Below, piece by piece: positions 16,855 to 28,000 of a stretch of DNA of 64,000 bases. Numbering within the stretch: position 1 is the stretch's first letter; the number at the start of each line of letters is the position of its first letter. The translations under genes and the position numbers were made by a program. Source of the DNA: Chloroflexota bacterium (GTDB lineage Bacteria; Chloroflexota; Anaerolineae; B4-G1); NCBI GenBank assembly GCA_024232355.1, contig JAAEPW010001368.1, forward strand, positions 6,852 to 70,851, written 5' to 3'. The notes beneath the pieces are model-generated. The model ran no database searches. It saw only the letters and a list, made by a program, of their open reading frames with translations, and was not told the origin of the DNA.

Positions 16855-17939
16855 CCGATTCCCCTGCGCTTTCTCGATTCCCGCATCCGCTCCCGCACAT
16901 CCAGCAGCCACCGATACAAACGGTACCGCATCGGTGCATAGACTCGATCCCACGCGCCCACGCTGCGTACCAACCGCCCGCCAAAACCCCGCTTGAAGCG
17001 GTATACGCCCCACAGACCATCTCGCCGCTGCGTAAACTCGGCCTCCAACGTCTCTGCGTCCTCATCAGGAACACCGTACAGATCATAGATCGTGCAGTCC
17101 AGCGACTTGGCCCAGCGCATCGCCTCCCATTGAAGCAAATATGTGGACATCTTTTCACGATGGACATTGCCCGATGCCCCGACTAGATACCAGGCATTTG
17201 GCGGGAGCGCAAAGACCATCAGCGCTGCCACTGGCTCTCCTTCCACCTCGGCCAACAACAACCGCGCCCAGTTCCGAGGCACAAACAGCCGGTATGCCTT
17301 CTCATAATAAGCGGGTGTGTGAACGCCAAAGCGGTCCCGCGCAGCGGTGGCAGCCATCAACGCGTGAAACGCCGGCAGGTCAGCCTCGCCAGCCTCCCGC
17401 ACCGTCACCCCCTTACGTGCCGCCAATCGCACGTTGTAGCGTGTCTTGGACTTGAACGCTTTCAAGACTGCTTCCTCGTCAGCAGATATATCCACAATAA
17501 TCGTGCGACGAGGTTGGACGGCATCCAATGGCGATGGACGGAACCCCAACACGCGCAGTCGCTCTCGGTGCGCGACATCATCAGGCAGATCAGGCTCGAT
17601 CATCAACGCAATAGAGCCTTGAGATCGCGCTGCCCGATCCAGCAATGCCAGCAACGCCGTCACCTGTGCATCGTTGCCCCAATCAGTCAACGGTCCTTTG
17701 GGAATGTATGCCAATCGCCCTAAACCGAACGGCAAGCGCCGGGTAAGCATCTGCGCCCCAGCGACCAAATCGCCATTCTGAACCAACCCCACCCGCTCAT
17801 CGGCCCATCCAAATTGTGATTTGAGCGCACCCCAGGAACTGGTCTGAAGAATATGGCCATCGGTACGCCCTGTCACAAAATCATTCCAAACACTAGACGC
17901 AATGGAATATTGTTCATTGCTCATTGATTCATTGCCCAT
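16851..17939 (-). CDS. FemAB-like peptidoglycan-type aminoacyltransferase, upstream copy
   Basis: A 362-residue paralogue of the next gene with the same motifs: LQTSSWGALKSQFGW, AYIPKGPLTDWG, AFKSKTRYNVRLAARKGV, TYLLQWEAMRWAKSLDC and GVYRFKRGFGGR. Two starts are possible, 17939 (MGNES) and 17924 (MSNEQ); 17939 gives an 11-base overlap with the methyltransferase gene and is preferred weakly. The product is cytoplasmic or membrane-peripheral. Two adjacent enzymes of this type usually add successive residues to an interpeptide bridge, so a two-residue bridge is a reasonable inference; vertebrate-like or other non-peptidoglycan substrates cannot be excluded. Confidence 0.88.
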   Translation of the reverse strand: MGNESMSNEQYSIASSVWNDFVTGRTDGHILQTSSWGALKSQFGWADERVGLVQNGDLVAGAQMLTRRLPFGLGRLAYIPKGPLTDWGNDAQVTALLALLDRAARSQGSIALMIEPDLPDDVAHRERLRVLGFRPSPLDAVQPRRTIIVDISADEEAVLKAFKSKTRYNVRLAARKGVTVREAGEADLPAFHALMAATAARDRFGVHTPAYYEKAYRLFVPRNWARLLLAEVEGEPVAALMVFALPPNAWYLVGASGNVHREKMSTYLLQWEAMRWAKSLDCTIYDLYGVPDEDAETLEAEFTQRRDGLWGVYRFKRGFGGRLVRSVGAWDRVYAPMRYRLYRWLLDVRERMRESRKRRGIG

Positions 17940-18780
17940 TGTTTTTCTCGGCCACAACGAGCAGCCCCCCACCCTTTTCACCAAGAGGGACATCCATCTC
18001 GTACCAAGATCGCCAACGCCGGCCCAAGTTCTGCACAACGAGACGTTGTAGGAGAACCTGGTAGCCCAAAGATCGTAAACGAGGTGATGCCAAGATTCCC
18101 CACACTGATCGTGATCGGTTCACGCCATAACGATGGTTCATCCGGTCCCACAACCGTTCGACCTCCTCTGGGATATAGTAGCACGCCTTGGTCAAAGTCA
18201 TCCCGGCGGTGGACAACAAATCACGCCATTCCTCCGGGGTATGATAGTGGTGATGCTCCAACCACACATCCACAGAGGTTGCGTACTGATTCGCTCTCTC
18301 TACATTTCCTGCTTTCATTGGACGAATATAACCGTCGAGTAGGGAGCGAAATGCGTCGGAAGGAACCGTAAAGATAAAACGACCACCAGGTCGCAACACC
18401 CGCCCCACCTCGCGCACGACCGGTCCCACGTCAGGAATGTGTTCCAGTACCGAGTTGCTAAAAATGGAGGCAAACGTATCGTTGGGATATGGCAAATGAT
18501 AACCATCGGCCAAGTTCAGGTGTTGATACACGCCCGACTGGGCCGCCTGTCGCAGTTGATCCAACCACGGATCAAATCCCACGTCCACACAGCCCTCGGC
18601 TCCAAAGAGCACTCGCCCGATTAGGCCATCGCCACAACCAAAGTCAAGTATCGGACGTTCATACCACTCTTCCGCCGCCACCCGCAACTCGATCGCCCGC
18701 CACAATGCCACTGGCGGGACAAACCAGTACATCGTCAACAAGCTGGTGAGATAATCTTTTGTTCGTATCATCAAATTCAT
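17929..18780 (-). CDS. Class I SAM-dependent methyltransferase
   Basis: A 283-residue methyltransferase of the Methyltransf_11 type. Motif I is ILDFGCGDGLIGRVLFG, followed by the acidic residue in VDVGFDPW, then SNSVLEHIPDVGPVVREVGR and LRPGGRFIFTVPSD. The C-terminal part has aromatic and basic segments (YYIPEEVERLWDRMNHRYG) seen in enzymes acting on lipid-linked or quinone substrates, but the substrate is not identifiable. The start at 18780 is preferred over upstream ATGs at 18831 and 18888 because a consensus promoter ends six bases before it. It heads an operon with the two FemAB genes, which suggests a cell-envelope role. Confidence 0.87.
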   Translation of the reverse strand: MNLMIRTKDYLTSLLTMYWFVPPVALWRAIELRVAAEEWYERPILDFGCGDGLIGRVLFGAEGCVDVGFDPWLDQLRQAAQSGVYQHLNLADGYHLPYPNDTFASIFSNSVLEHIPDVGPVVREVGRVLRPGGRFIFTVPSDAFRSLLDGYIRPMKAGNVERANQYATSVDVWLEHHHYHTPEEWRDLLSTAGMTLTKACYYIPEEVERLWDRMNHRYGVNRSRSVWGILASPRLRSLGYQVLLQRLVVQNLGRRWRSWYEMDVPLGEKGGGLLVVAEKNNGQ

Positions 18781-18786
18781 GGGAGC

Positions 18787-18815
18787 AGTATACCCCAGGC
18801 GGCGTATAGTGTCAA
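18787..18815 (-). promoter_or_regulatory. Consensus leaderless promoter of the methyltransferase/FemAB operon
   Basis: On the minus strand a perfect TTGACA (18815-18810), a 17-base spacer and TATACT (18792-18787) are followed by GCTCCC and then ATG 18780. The predicted transcription start coincides with the start codon, so the mRNA should be leaderless. Confidence 0.75.
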
Positions 18816-18864
18816 AGATACGTTTATGCATAGTCCAGACGCTGGACTTGTCACGATTTCCGGG

Positions 18865-18870
18865 TATACT
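18865..18870 (+). promoter_or_regulatory. Possible -10 box of the DUF401 operon
   Basis: TATACT lies 34 bases before ATG 18904. No good -35 hexamer is present at 16-18 bases, so this is a weak call. It faces away from the methyltransferase promoter about 50 bases off, making a divergent control region. Confidence 0.4.
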
Positions 18871-18903
18871 TCCCGTCATTCCATACACGCCAAAGGAGTG
18901 CTT

Positions 18904-20214
18904 ATGGCTGCCTTGTTCAAATTGATCTTTGTATTCGCTGGCATTGTCATCTTGTTGAGCCGCAAGTGGAACTTGGGGCTGGTGCTGTTGCTCGCCTCGG
19001 CAGTAGTTGGGATCCTCTTTACCTATCCTCTTTTAAAAGTCGGACAAGACGCTATCTTTAGCATTGTGGATATACCAACACTACGGCTGGCACTAGACGC
19101 AGGCAACACCGCCGACACACTCGCAATCTTGCGTACAGTTGACGTGTTATCGTTACGGCTAGCGCTAATCGTTGTTTTGATTATGGCTCTAGGAGAACTA
19201 TTGCGCCAGACCGCCAGTACACAGCAAATGGTCGAGGCACTCCAGGATCTAATCTCCAATGGGCGCGTCGTAATCGCCGCCCTTCCGGCATTGATTGGGT
19301 TTCTGCCAATGGTCGGCGGGGCCATGTTCTCAGCACCAATGGTGGACGAGGTAGGTAACCGGCTGGGAGCAAGCGAGGAACGCAAGACCTTTGTCAACTA
19401 TTGGTTCCGCCATATGTGGGAACCTATTCTCCCCCTCTATCCTTCAATGTTGCTGGCGGCAGAGTTGCTGGGTATGACGACGACCCAACTGGCCAAGACG
19501 ACGTGGCCATTGACAGTAGCAGCAGTGTTGGGAGGATTGATCTTTGGCCTGCTAGGGCTGCCCCGGCATGGAAAAGACGACCTGCCGTCAAACCATCGCC
19601 CGCCAAATCTACAGACATTGGGCCTGCTCGCAAAAAGCATCTGGCCCATCATTCTCGTAATCACCCTCGCGCCGGTCCTTCCTGTTGGTGAAAGATTCAG
19701 CCTGATCCTCAGCCTGCTGCTAACCATCGCACTGATGATGGCAACCAGGCGCATCCCGCTGCGTGATCTGGGAACGATACTGCTCAAACGTATTCCCTGG
19801 AAAACAGTGATCGTCATCTTTGGCGCACTGATCTTTCGGCGTGTACTCGATAATAGTGGTGCAGTGCTCGCCATATCGAATGAACTTACCGCTCTACACA
19901 TTCCATTGCCAGTGCTGGCCTTTGGGGTACCTTTCATCACCGGACTGTTGACCGGTTTGATGGCCGCAGGTTTCAGCATCGGCTTTCCGGTAGTATTGCC
20001 ATTGCTGATCGTAAACGGAGGGAACATTACGCCCGCGTGGGCAGCCTGGGTGATGACAGGCGGAATCGTGGGGACAATGCTCTCCCCCGTACACCTCTGC
20101 CTGGGGCTGACCCGCGTCTATTTCAAGGCCGAGTGGGGACCAATATATCGCCTCCTCGCGCCAGCCGCCTTCTTGATGACAATAACAGCCGCCGGAATGC
20201 TGCTGTTCGCCTAG
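18904..20214 (+). CDS. DUF401 family integral membrane protein (permease-like)
   Basis: A 436-residue very hydrophobic protein with about ten to twelve membrane segments. The layout and the stretches LPALIGFLPMVGGAMFSAPMV, NYWFRHMWEPILPLYPS and MTGGIVGTMLSPVHLCLG identify the DUF401 family, related to the ion-transporter superfamily that includes gluconate and citrate permeases. Paired segments with Gly-Gly-Ala and Gly-Met-Leu-Ser-Pro resemble inverted re-entrant hairpins. The transported substrate is unknown. ATG 18904 is chosen because AAAGGAG is seven bases upstream; the longer frame starting at 18826 covers the promoter. It is followed after 14 bases by a small gene and then hemW. Confidence 0.85.
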   Translation: MAALFKLIFVFAGIVILLSRKWNLGLVLLLASAVVGILFTYPLLKVGQDAIFSIVDIPTLRLALDAGNTADTLAILRTVDVLSLRLALIVVLIMALGELLRQTASTQQMVEALQDLISNGRVVIAALPALIGFLPMVGGAMFSAPMVDEVGNRLGASEERKTFVNYWFRHMWEPILPLYPSMLLAAELLGMTTTQLAKTTWPLTVAAVLGGLIFGLLGLPRHGKDDLPSNHRPPNLQTLGLLAKSIWPIILVITLAPVLPVGERFSLILSLLLTIALMMATRRIPLRDLGTILLKRIPWKTVIVIFGALIFRRVLDNSGAVLAISNELTALHIPLPVLAFGVPFITGLLTGLMAAGFSIGFPVVLPLLIVNGGNITPAWAAWVMTGGIVGTMLSPVHLCLGLTRVYFKAEWGPIYRLLAPAAFLMTITAAGMLLFA

Positions 20215-20228
20215 TAAAGGGGCCAGTT

Positions 20229-20597
20229 ATGCCTACGATTCCACCGTTCATACTAAAAAAACTCTACGTCAAGGGATCTTTGCGTGCAGAAGAGAACAGC
20301 TTTGGCCTTGATCTTGAGAATTCCATTGCTCCAGCCACCATCCTTGCCTTCACCGGTCTCAATGTAGACGACCAGCCAGTGCCACCCGCACAGATTACCG
20401 TCATCCCATCCGACGGCCAAGCACGGGCGGCGAGCGATATCTCTGGCGAGTCACCACTGTCTTTTCCGGCTGATGCAACCATCACGCTGCGCGCTACTGG
20501 TCAAACACTTGACTCTGGCCCACATGAAATCGCTATCCACGTCGTCGTTCAAGACGTCGGTCTGCTCAACATCCCCATCTCTGACACGCTGACCTGA
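20229..20597 (+). CDS. Small conserved-looking protein of unknown function
   Basis: A 122-residue soluble protein, beta-rich by eye, with no signal peptide or membrane segment. It begins PTIPPFILKKLYVKGSL and contains NSIAPATILAFTGLNVDD and two acidic-polar loops. I recognise no catalytic motif or named family. ATG 20229 has AAAGGGG upstream and lies 14 bases behind DUF401, so the two are probably co-transcribed and may work together. HemW follows after 24 bases. Confidence 0.7.
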   Translation: MPTIPPFILKKLYVKGSLRAEENSFGLDLENSIAPATILAFTGLNVDDQPVPPAQITVIPSDGQARAASDISGESPLSFPADATITLRATGQTLDSGPHEIAIHVVVQDVGLLNIPISDTLT

Positions 20598-20621
20598 CCT
20601 GCAGGCCTAGGAGTCGCCAGA

Positions 20622-21755
20622 ATGCAAGTCGCCATCTACATCCACATTCCCTTTTGCCAAGCACGATGCACCTATTGTGATTTCAATACCTATGCCGAGC
20701 TAGAACTACTGATACCAGCTTATGTAGCGGCCATAAACCAAGAGATCAAGCTGGCTGGCGAGCACTGGGGCTATCTGACCGTGCCAACAATCTACTTTGG
20801 CGGCGGCACACCATCCCTTTTATCGTCCGACCTCTTGGCGAAAATATTGCACGCCTTGCGTTCAATATTCCACGTTCTGCCAGATGCCGAGATCACGATA
20901 GAGGCCAACCCCGGTACAATCAATGCCGACCAACTCGGTCAAATGCGCACACTGGGAGTGAATCGGCTCAGCCTGGGTATCCAATCGTCTTGCGATGACG
21001 AACTTGATCTCTTGGGACGCATCCACAACTGGGCACAGGCAACAGAGACAGTAGAGGCCGCACGGGCATCAGGGTTTGACAATCTAAACCTAGACTTTAT
21101 GTTTGGTCTACCAGGACAAACGCTCATTGCTTGGAAAAAGACGGTGGAAGCAGCGCTGGCGTTTGCGCCAGAGCACCTATCGTTGTATTGTCTCTCCATT
21201 GAGGAAAATACACCCCTGGCGAAGAGAATATCAGAATCACAAATTGAGCCCCCTGATCCCGACCTTGCAGCCGACATGTATGAACTGGCAGAAAAGACAT
21301 TGTTAAACACCGGATTCCTTCACTATGAAATTTCCAACTGGGCCAAGTCAAATTCTCACATGTCCAAGCACAACTTGATCTACTGGCGCAACGAACCATG
21401 GCTAGGAATAGGAGCCGGGGCACATTCCTGGCTGAACAAGCAGCGCTGGGCCAATGTGTACCATCCACAGAAATACATCACGGAACTGGAACAAGGCAAT
21501 AGCCCGATCGTTGAAAAAGAACCGATCGACCAGCAATTAGAGATGGGTGAGACCATGATGATGGGCCTGCGGCTAGCAGAAGGAGTAGACAACGCCCGTT
21601 TCCGCGCCCGCTTTGGCGTAGGGCTAGAGACGGCCTTTGAGACAGAATTCGCCGAGTTACAGCACTTGGGATTGCTGATATGGGATGGGCATGCGGCACG
21701 TCTGACATCACGAGGGCGATTGCTGGGAAATCAAGTGTTTATGCGATTTGTATAG
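20622..21755 (+). CDS. hemW: HemW-type radical SAM protein (heme chaperone)
   Basis: A 377-residue radical SAM enzyme. The iron-sulfur motif is CQARCTYC (Cys 12, 16, 19), followed by DFNTY, the family mark IYFGGGTPSLL, ITIEANPGT, NRLSLGIQS and LDFMFGLPGQT, and a HemN C-terminal region with KHNLIYWRN and GIGAGAHSW. HemW lacks the extra N-terminal Cys-rich and substrate elements of coproporphyrinogen dehydrogenase HemN; the absence of a fourth cysteine directly after the motif (CDF rather than CxC) supports HemW. It delivers heme to respiratory targets in characterised bacteria. AGGAG at 20609-20613 fixes ATG 20622. Confidence 0.93.
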   Translation: MQVAIYIHIPFCQARCTYCDFNTYAELELLIPAYVAAINQEIKLAGEHWGYLTVPTIYFGGGTPSLLSSDLLAKILHALRSIFHVLPDAEITIEANPGTINADQLGQMRTLGVNRLSLGIQSSCDDELDLLGRIHNWAQATETVEAARASGFDNLNLDFMFGLPGQTLIAWKKTVEAALAFAPEHLSLYCLSIEENTPLAKRISESQIEPPDPDLAADMYELAEKTLLNTGFLHYEISNWAKSNSHMSKHNLIYWRNEPWLGIGAGAHSWLNKQRWANVYHPQKYITELEQGNSPIVEKEPIDQQLEMGETMMMGLRLAEGVDNARFRARFGVGLETAFETEFAELQHLGLLIWDGHAARLTSRGRLLGNQVFMRFV

Positions 21756-21987
21756 TCAGGCACATTGTCCCGAGGGCAATTTGGGGTAGAAAATTACCCA
21801 CAAGTCGATGTTTTGTTGCATGAGCCGCCCCGGACAAGTGCGGTGGCTATGAGCACTCTATACCAAGAGATCATTAGAACTGAACAGCTCTGAGTCAGGC
21901 ACACACGCACACTAGCAGTTGCACATTACGATACATGTGATAAGATATGCCCTAACTGATACATCAGCGACAGAACTGACACGCAAC

Positions 21988-22016
21988 TATCACAAAAAAT
22001 GTTGTTTTTTGTGATA
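21988..22016. promoter_or_regulatory. Perfect 12-bp inverted repeat overlapping the -10 box of the first giant gene
   Basis: TATCACAAAAAA (21988-21999) and its exact complement (22005-22016) flank a 5-base centre TGTTG. The right arm reaches into TATAAT, so a dimeric protein bound here would block or shape the promoter. It could alternatively form a hairpin for transcription leaving hemW, but there is no GC-rich stem. The remaining 21756-21987 shows no gene. Confidence 0.65.
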
Positions 22017-22020
22017 TAAT
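22012..22020 (+). promoter_or_regulatory. Extended -10 promoter of the first giant gene
   Basis: TGA followed by a perfect TATAAT (22015-22020). No good -35 lies at 17 bases, fitting an extended -10 or activator-dependent promoter. The first ATG (22034) is only about seven bases beyond the predicted transcription start. Confidence 0.6.
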
Positions 22021-22033
22021 AGTCAGAGACCTC

Positions 22034-25000
22034 ATGTATAAATCAGGGCGTACAATTAAGGAGAACACTGGTTCAAACTTGAAACTGCAACATCAAGCTC
22101 GGAACCAGGATTGGAACACTTTTCCATTCTGGAAAATAGGGAGACGAGGACTTGTGAGAGCAATTTTCAAACACCACACAAATATCCTCGGGCGAAAAAG
22201 ACGGTCAATCATTCCACTTTTTGTATGTTTAGCGATATTGCTCTCATTTCTCATCCCTTCTCTGGTCTTTGCCTCTCTACCCGTTGGTTTCCAAGAATAT
22301 TATGTATTAGGATACGAAGAACACGTCTGGCGAGCATTTCGTGAGATCAACGATGGCAGCGACCCCACCAATTTGCAGGATGGTAAAATCTGCTCTACGG
22401 TCAACTTGGTGGCAACCGCCGATTACCAAATAGTCTACTATGATCATTGGGAAGATGGTTACGAACCTAATCTGCTCAGCCCCATCCAACCCACCACCGA
22501 AGTCTATGGCGACAACGATCCCAGTAATGGCGGAAGCGCAAGCGATGTCTTGACCACCGGCGATGCCATCAACCTGACCAGTAACCAAGACATCACTGGC
22601 ACAACAGATCTCACTGGATACGTATCAGTTTATCCCGCCCGCGACCGAAATGACCTTCGTTACGACGGCGGTGATCGAATCATCACCAGTGGTGGCCCGA
22701 TCAACCTAACCCACGCTATGTGGCCCCTCGACACCTCGTGGATTGGCGGCGCGTGGGAGGTCTATTCTCGGCAAGCTTACGCCGATTCTTATTCTTATCG
22801 CTTGCCCGTCGGCGAGAACCTATACGATTTGAACGGCGGCGACACTGGTCCCTTTGGTGACTTTCGCAATGTCTATCTCCAACTAGGAGCCTTTGAGGAC
22901 AACACCACCGTCTCGATCAGCAACGATACAGGCACAATCAACTTGACCCTCGACCGAGGGCAAACCTACTTTAGCAAAGGTTACATCAACTCTACCTCAG
23001 CCCCAACGATTACCATCGACGCTGGCACCGTTATCCATACCAACAAACCGTCCCAGGTGGGACTGATTACGGGTGCGGATGGTTCTTTCCAGGGACGGTT
23101 CCTGATCATACTACCCGACAGACAATGGGGAGCAGACTATGTTGTACCTATTCCCAGGGGATACGGCAGAGGCAACGACGATGACCGGATAGATGCTCCA
23201 TCCGAGGTCTATCTTTCCAATCCCAACAACTTTCCCATCGAGATCCACGCATACGACATAACCACCCAAACTTCCTTCATCATCAGTCCCACGCCCTATA
23301 TCAGTGCAACAGTAGCCTATTCTCAGGTCAGGGGAGGCTCGTACATACCTCAGAATTCAGCTGCGCGTTTCACCTCTGACGATGGTGTCTTTGGCGTCGT
23401 CGTCTGTGCCGACACATCACACATTGATTACGACTGGGGATTTTCGGGCACTCCCTCCAAATACCTCACCCGAGATTATTACGTTTCCTGGGCTCCTGGA
23501 GACGATAACATACCTCCAATAAACAACGGTTCGCCGGTGTGGGTCACACCGATGGCTGACAATACCACCTTTTTCGTAGATTTTAACCGAAACCCTGGTG
23601 GGCTGGACAATATTGTAGATGAGATATTTACGCTCGACGTACTTGAGCAACAGCGTATCTTTGACACCGACAATGACAACACCGGTATGCATATCTGGGC
23701 CACAGACGAGTTCGCCGTCGCCTGGGGAGAAGATCCACAATCAGCAGACTCTGCCAACCCTTACCTGGACCTGGGTGTTGCCATGTTGCCTTTGCAACAG
23801 CGTTGGCTGGACCCTGTACTGACGCTGGACAAGACCGCCAATCCAACCATCTTGCCCTCTACAGGCGGCACTGTAACCTTTACACTAGTAGCTAAAACCC
23901 ACAACACTCCTTTGATCAACGTGGACATCACCGACACCCTGCCCATCAATTGGACCTACGTACCAAGCAGCACCCACATCACCTATCCTGAGGGCAATAC
24001 AGAACTCGCAAACCCCATAATTGACGATCAAACGCTTTTCTGGGACATTTCAACCAGTATGGGTTTCCATCAAATCTTGACCATTACCTTTCAAGCCCAG
24101 ATCATCGACACCGGCAGTGTAGATGTCAGCATCTATGAAGGTTTTGAAAATATAAACTATTCTGGTGGAGCAAATTGGACAGGTGGCTGGCAAGAGGAAG
24201 GAGATGATGACAATCCTGTAACCGGTGCAATTCACATCACATCGCTAGATTCCCCTCTCGCCGGCCCTTTCCACTTGCGATTTCAAGACAATATCATCAC
24301 CAACACCTATGCGATCTCCAGGTCAGTTGATTTGAGCAATTTCACCACCCCGGTACTACATTTTTTGCGCCAGGTACGTTCACTCGAATCTGGCGACTAT
24401 TTCTACCTGGACATCTACAATGGAGTTGATTGGACCACTGCACTGGTCTGGACCAACGGAAGTCAAGAGTTTACGACCATAGGGGAAGCCGTGGATCTCA
24501 GTCCTTATGCAGATGCGGCCAGCGCAATTCGTTTCCGCAGCGATGATGTTTTTGATGAGGCCGTCCTTTTCATTGACCAGATCAAGATACGTGAGGGAAT
24601 AGCTATCAGCCTTAACCAAGGCGAGGCAATTGGCAGGGACGAATACTCGGACACAATCTTTAACCCCACCGCCGAAGCCATCGTTCACATTAGCCCTCTC
24701 AACCTATCCAAGTCAGTCAGTAGCGAGGATGCCGGAATCGGAGACACGCTCGTCTACACCCTCTCCTTTGTCAACCTTGGCGACTCGTCCGCTACCAACG
24801 TAACAGTGCACGACGCAGTGCCCGCCCAATACATCACCTTTCAATCCATCTCTGATGGAGGTACCTACAACGGAGACAGCGGCATCGTCATTCTAACAGA
24901 CACACTCGCGCCTGGGAACAGTGATACTGTAACATTCACCGTAACAGTGAATGACTTTGTGGAAAATGGCACCATCATCGAGAACACAGCCTACATAGAG

Positions 25001-28000
25001 AGCGATCAGACAATAAAAGCAGGCAGCAATATAGTACGCACCACCATTCTGGCACCCGATATCCAGTTCACCAAACTGGGGCCTACGGTTGTCTATCCAG
25101 GGAATGAAATCACGTACACTCTTTCTTATAGAAACGTCGGCGGGGCGCCAGCCACTGGGGTGACGATCCAAGACACCGTCCCTCTATCATCCACTTATAT
25201 TTCGGGTAGTCTATCCATCATTACTGGCACCAAATGGATCAAGCTAACCGACAATGGCGATATTGATCAAGGAACCTATATTTCTCCCACACTAATCATC
25301 AGTCCTGGCATCAACCCCGGCATTGTTGAGGCAGGTGAAACAGGTCAAATCCGCTTTGGCGTGCAACTCGACGCCAACGTGCCGCTTGGCTCACTGGTCC
25401 AGAACTGGGCCACGCTCAATCGGCACCTGGACAACCCCAATGACAGCAACTTGGTGATTACGCGTATCTCTGATCTACTCATCAATAAAAAAGCAGAACC
25501 GACAATGGCCCTATTGGGCGATACGATTACGTATACTGTTGTCTATACAAACGTCTCAACAACCCGTAGCCAGACACAAGTCTATGTGCGCGAGTCAATT
25601 CCAGAATATACTCACTTTATCACAGTCACAGAATCTGCCGGTAACCAAGTCGAGTATTCGTGGGATAATGGTACTGCCTGGGAGAGCACGCCCTTCATTA
25701 CGCCAGTCACGCACATTCGCTGGCTCGACACACAAGTCCCCACAAATACACAGGTAGCACTTGGCTTCACAGTGCAAGTGCTCGACACCTTGCCACCCCA
25801 AACCACTATCGAAAGCACGGCTTACATCACCAGTGAGCACACCGCGGAACACCTCCGTGGGTGGATTCCATCAAACCTAGTCCAGGTTAAGACCGTGGAT
25901 TTATGGGTGGAAAAGAGTGTCAACCAACATACTAGCCCTACCAACGTCCCGATATCTTACACCATCTCCTATGGCAACCGTGGCAGTGCAGACGTCTCTG
26001 TGCAACTATTAGACACCATCCCAGAAAATACCAATTATATCACAGACAGCATCTGGGGAACTGGGTCAGACACCGACCAGATGCCGACCCTACTCTGGAA
26101 TGTAGGCCCATTCGCTGCTGGCAGTAGCACCCAAAAGGTTGGCTATGCCATTGTCCCTGACAACGATCTCTTGCCTGGCACTATTATCACCAACGTCGTC
26201 GTCCTCAGCAGTGCTTTTGGGTTAGAATCAAGCAATCCGGTAACAGTGTCCCTCGTCGACAACCCGATTCTTACAGTTACCAAGGTTCCCAATTCTGATT
26301 TCTCTTGGTGGGATTTCGGTTATCGGTATCGGCAGCAGATCACGGTCACAGCCGGATCAACCGAGGTCCCCAACAAATATACGGCCTCTACGATTTTTGA
26401 CCACGCTGCCCTTGTCGCCGCTGGCAAATCCCTCACCGATGGTAACGATGTCCGCATCGTCCACTGGAATGGAGATAACTGGATCGAACTTGACCGAGTC
26501 CTCGATCCGGTTTCCGACTGGAATGCAGCGACAACCCAGATATGGTTCCCTCTCGTCACCACCATCACAGTCTCCAGTTCAGACAACGGCTATTATCTTT
26601 TCTATGGAAACAACTTGGCAACATCGCCACCAGATAACTGGCAAGCGGTCTTTATGGTAGGTGACAACTTTGACGACGGCCTACTGACGAGTGATTTCGT
26701 TACTTCAACCACTGGGACGGCAAGCATTACAGAGACAATAGTCGGAGAAGCCTTCATCGACCTAGGCACTGTTCCCACTGATGCAGGAATCATTGCTATG
26801 GCAGATCCTTTGCCAAGTGACAGGCACTTTGCGATCCGGCACAAGGTCAAGCTTATCCGTGGAGGAAACTTGATCACCATCACCGCCCCTGCCGAAGTTA
26901 AGCACATCGGCATCGTCGAGTCACCCAACCAACCAACCGTAGTCATCAATACTACCGAGAACCCTCGGCGCAGGATTATCTCGTACCAACGGGTTGATAA
27001 AGCACCTTTCATTTTTTATACAAACATCATATCAAACGATATTAACTGGAATGGGACAGTGTGGCAATCTGGAGATGTATCGTGGGGAACAGCCCTCACA
27101 GACACCTACTATATCCACGATTTTATCAGTGATGGGACTAACTGGCACATTGCCATCAGTGATGCTAGCGGAACACCCATCACAACCACAACCCCAATCG
27201 CCTGGACGGATGTGTTCAATGGCGGCAACCCCCTCTGGTTCTATTGGGGCGAAGTATACACCTCCCACTACTGGGCCGACGTAAAGAGCGATTGGATCTA
27301 TATGCGAAAGTATATTGATCCCGAACCCACCACCATCCTGAGCAGTGAGGAAGACGTCGCCGCTGTGGCTCATCCGGCAATTGTCGGCGCACCCTATTCC
27401 TATTTCATCACCGTCACAAACTCAAGCGGTCCAGCGGATGCAACAGACGTCATCGTGACCGACACCTTACCAAGTGGCGCGCACTATATATCAGGCGGTT
27501 CATACATTTCCAGCAGCAACAGCGTGAGATGGATAATCCCAACCATCCCGCCAAGTGGCGCACAACAGATCACCTTTGCTGTCAGCACCTGCCAGTTCAG
27601 CCTGCTCAATGCCGCTTATCGTGTCATCACCAGCACACAAATGGTCGACAGCCCATTGGGACCGCCATTACTGACACCATTTATCTCGCCCACCGTGAAT
27701 GCCGATTTCACCACCTATACCCTGAACAGCGTCTTTTACTTTACCAGTACCAGCATGACCGATGGCGGTCCTATCACCGATTGGGATTGGGATCTTGGCG
27801 ATGGCAATATAGCAAACGGCTCAACCATCAGCCACGCCTATTTCGACCCCGGCAACTATACAGTGACGTTAACAGTGACCGACACCTGTGGCTATACAGA
27901 TACAACGACAAAAACTTTATCTGTCTACGCTCCAGTCATCACAGTTGTCAAGAGCGCAGAACCACCAATAGTGACAACGAACGAACTATTGACCTACACC

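Noticed and set aside
18904..20214. Assignment as gluconate (GntP) permease
   Set aside because: Overall layout is similar, but the motifs fit DUF401 better and no sugar-acid genes are near.
21756..21987. Possible small RNA or tRNA in the gap after hemW
   Set aside because: No cloverleaf, no strong terminator and no promoter were seen; only weak hairpins.
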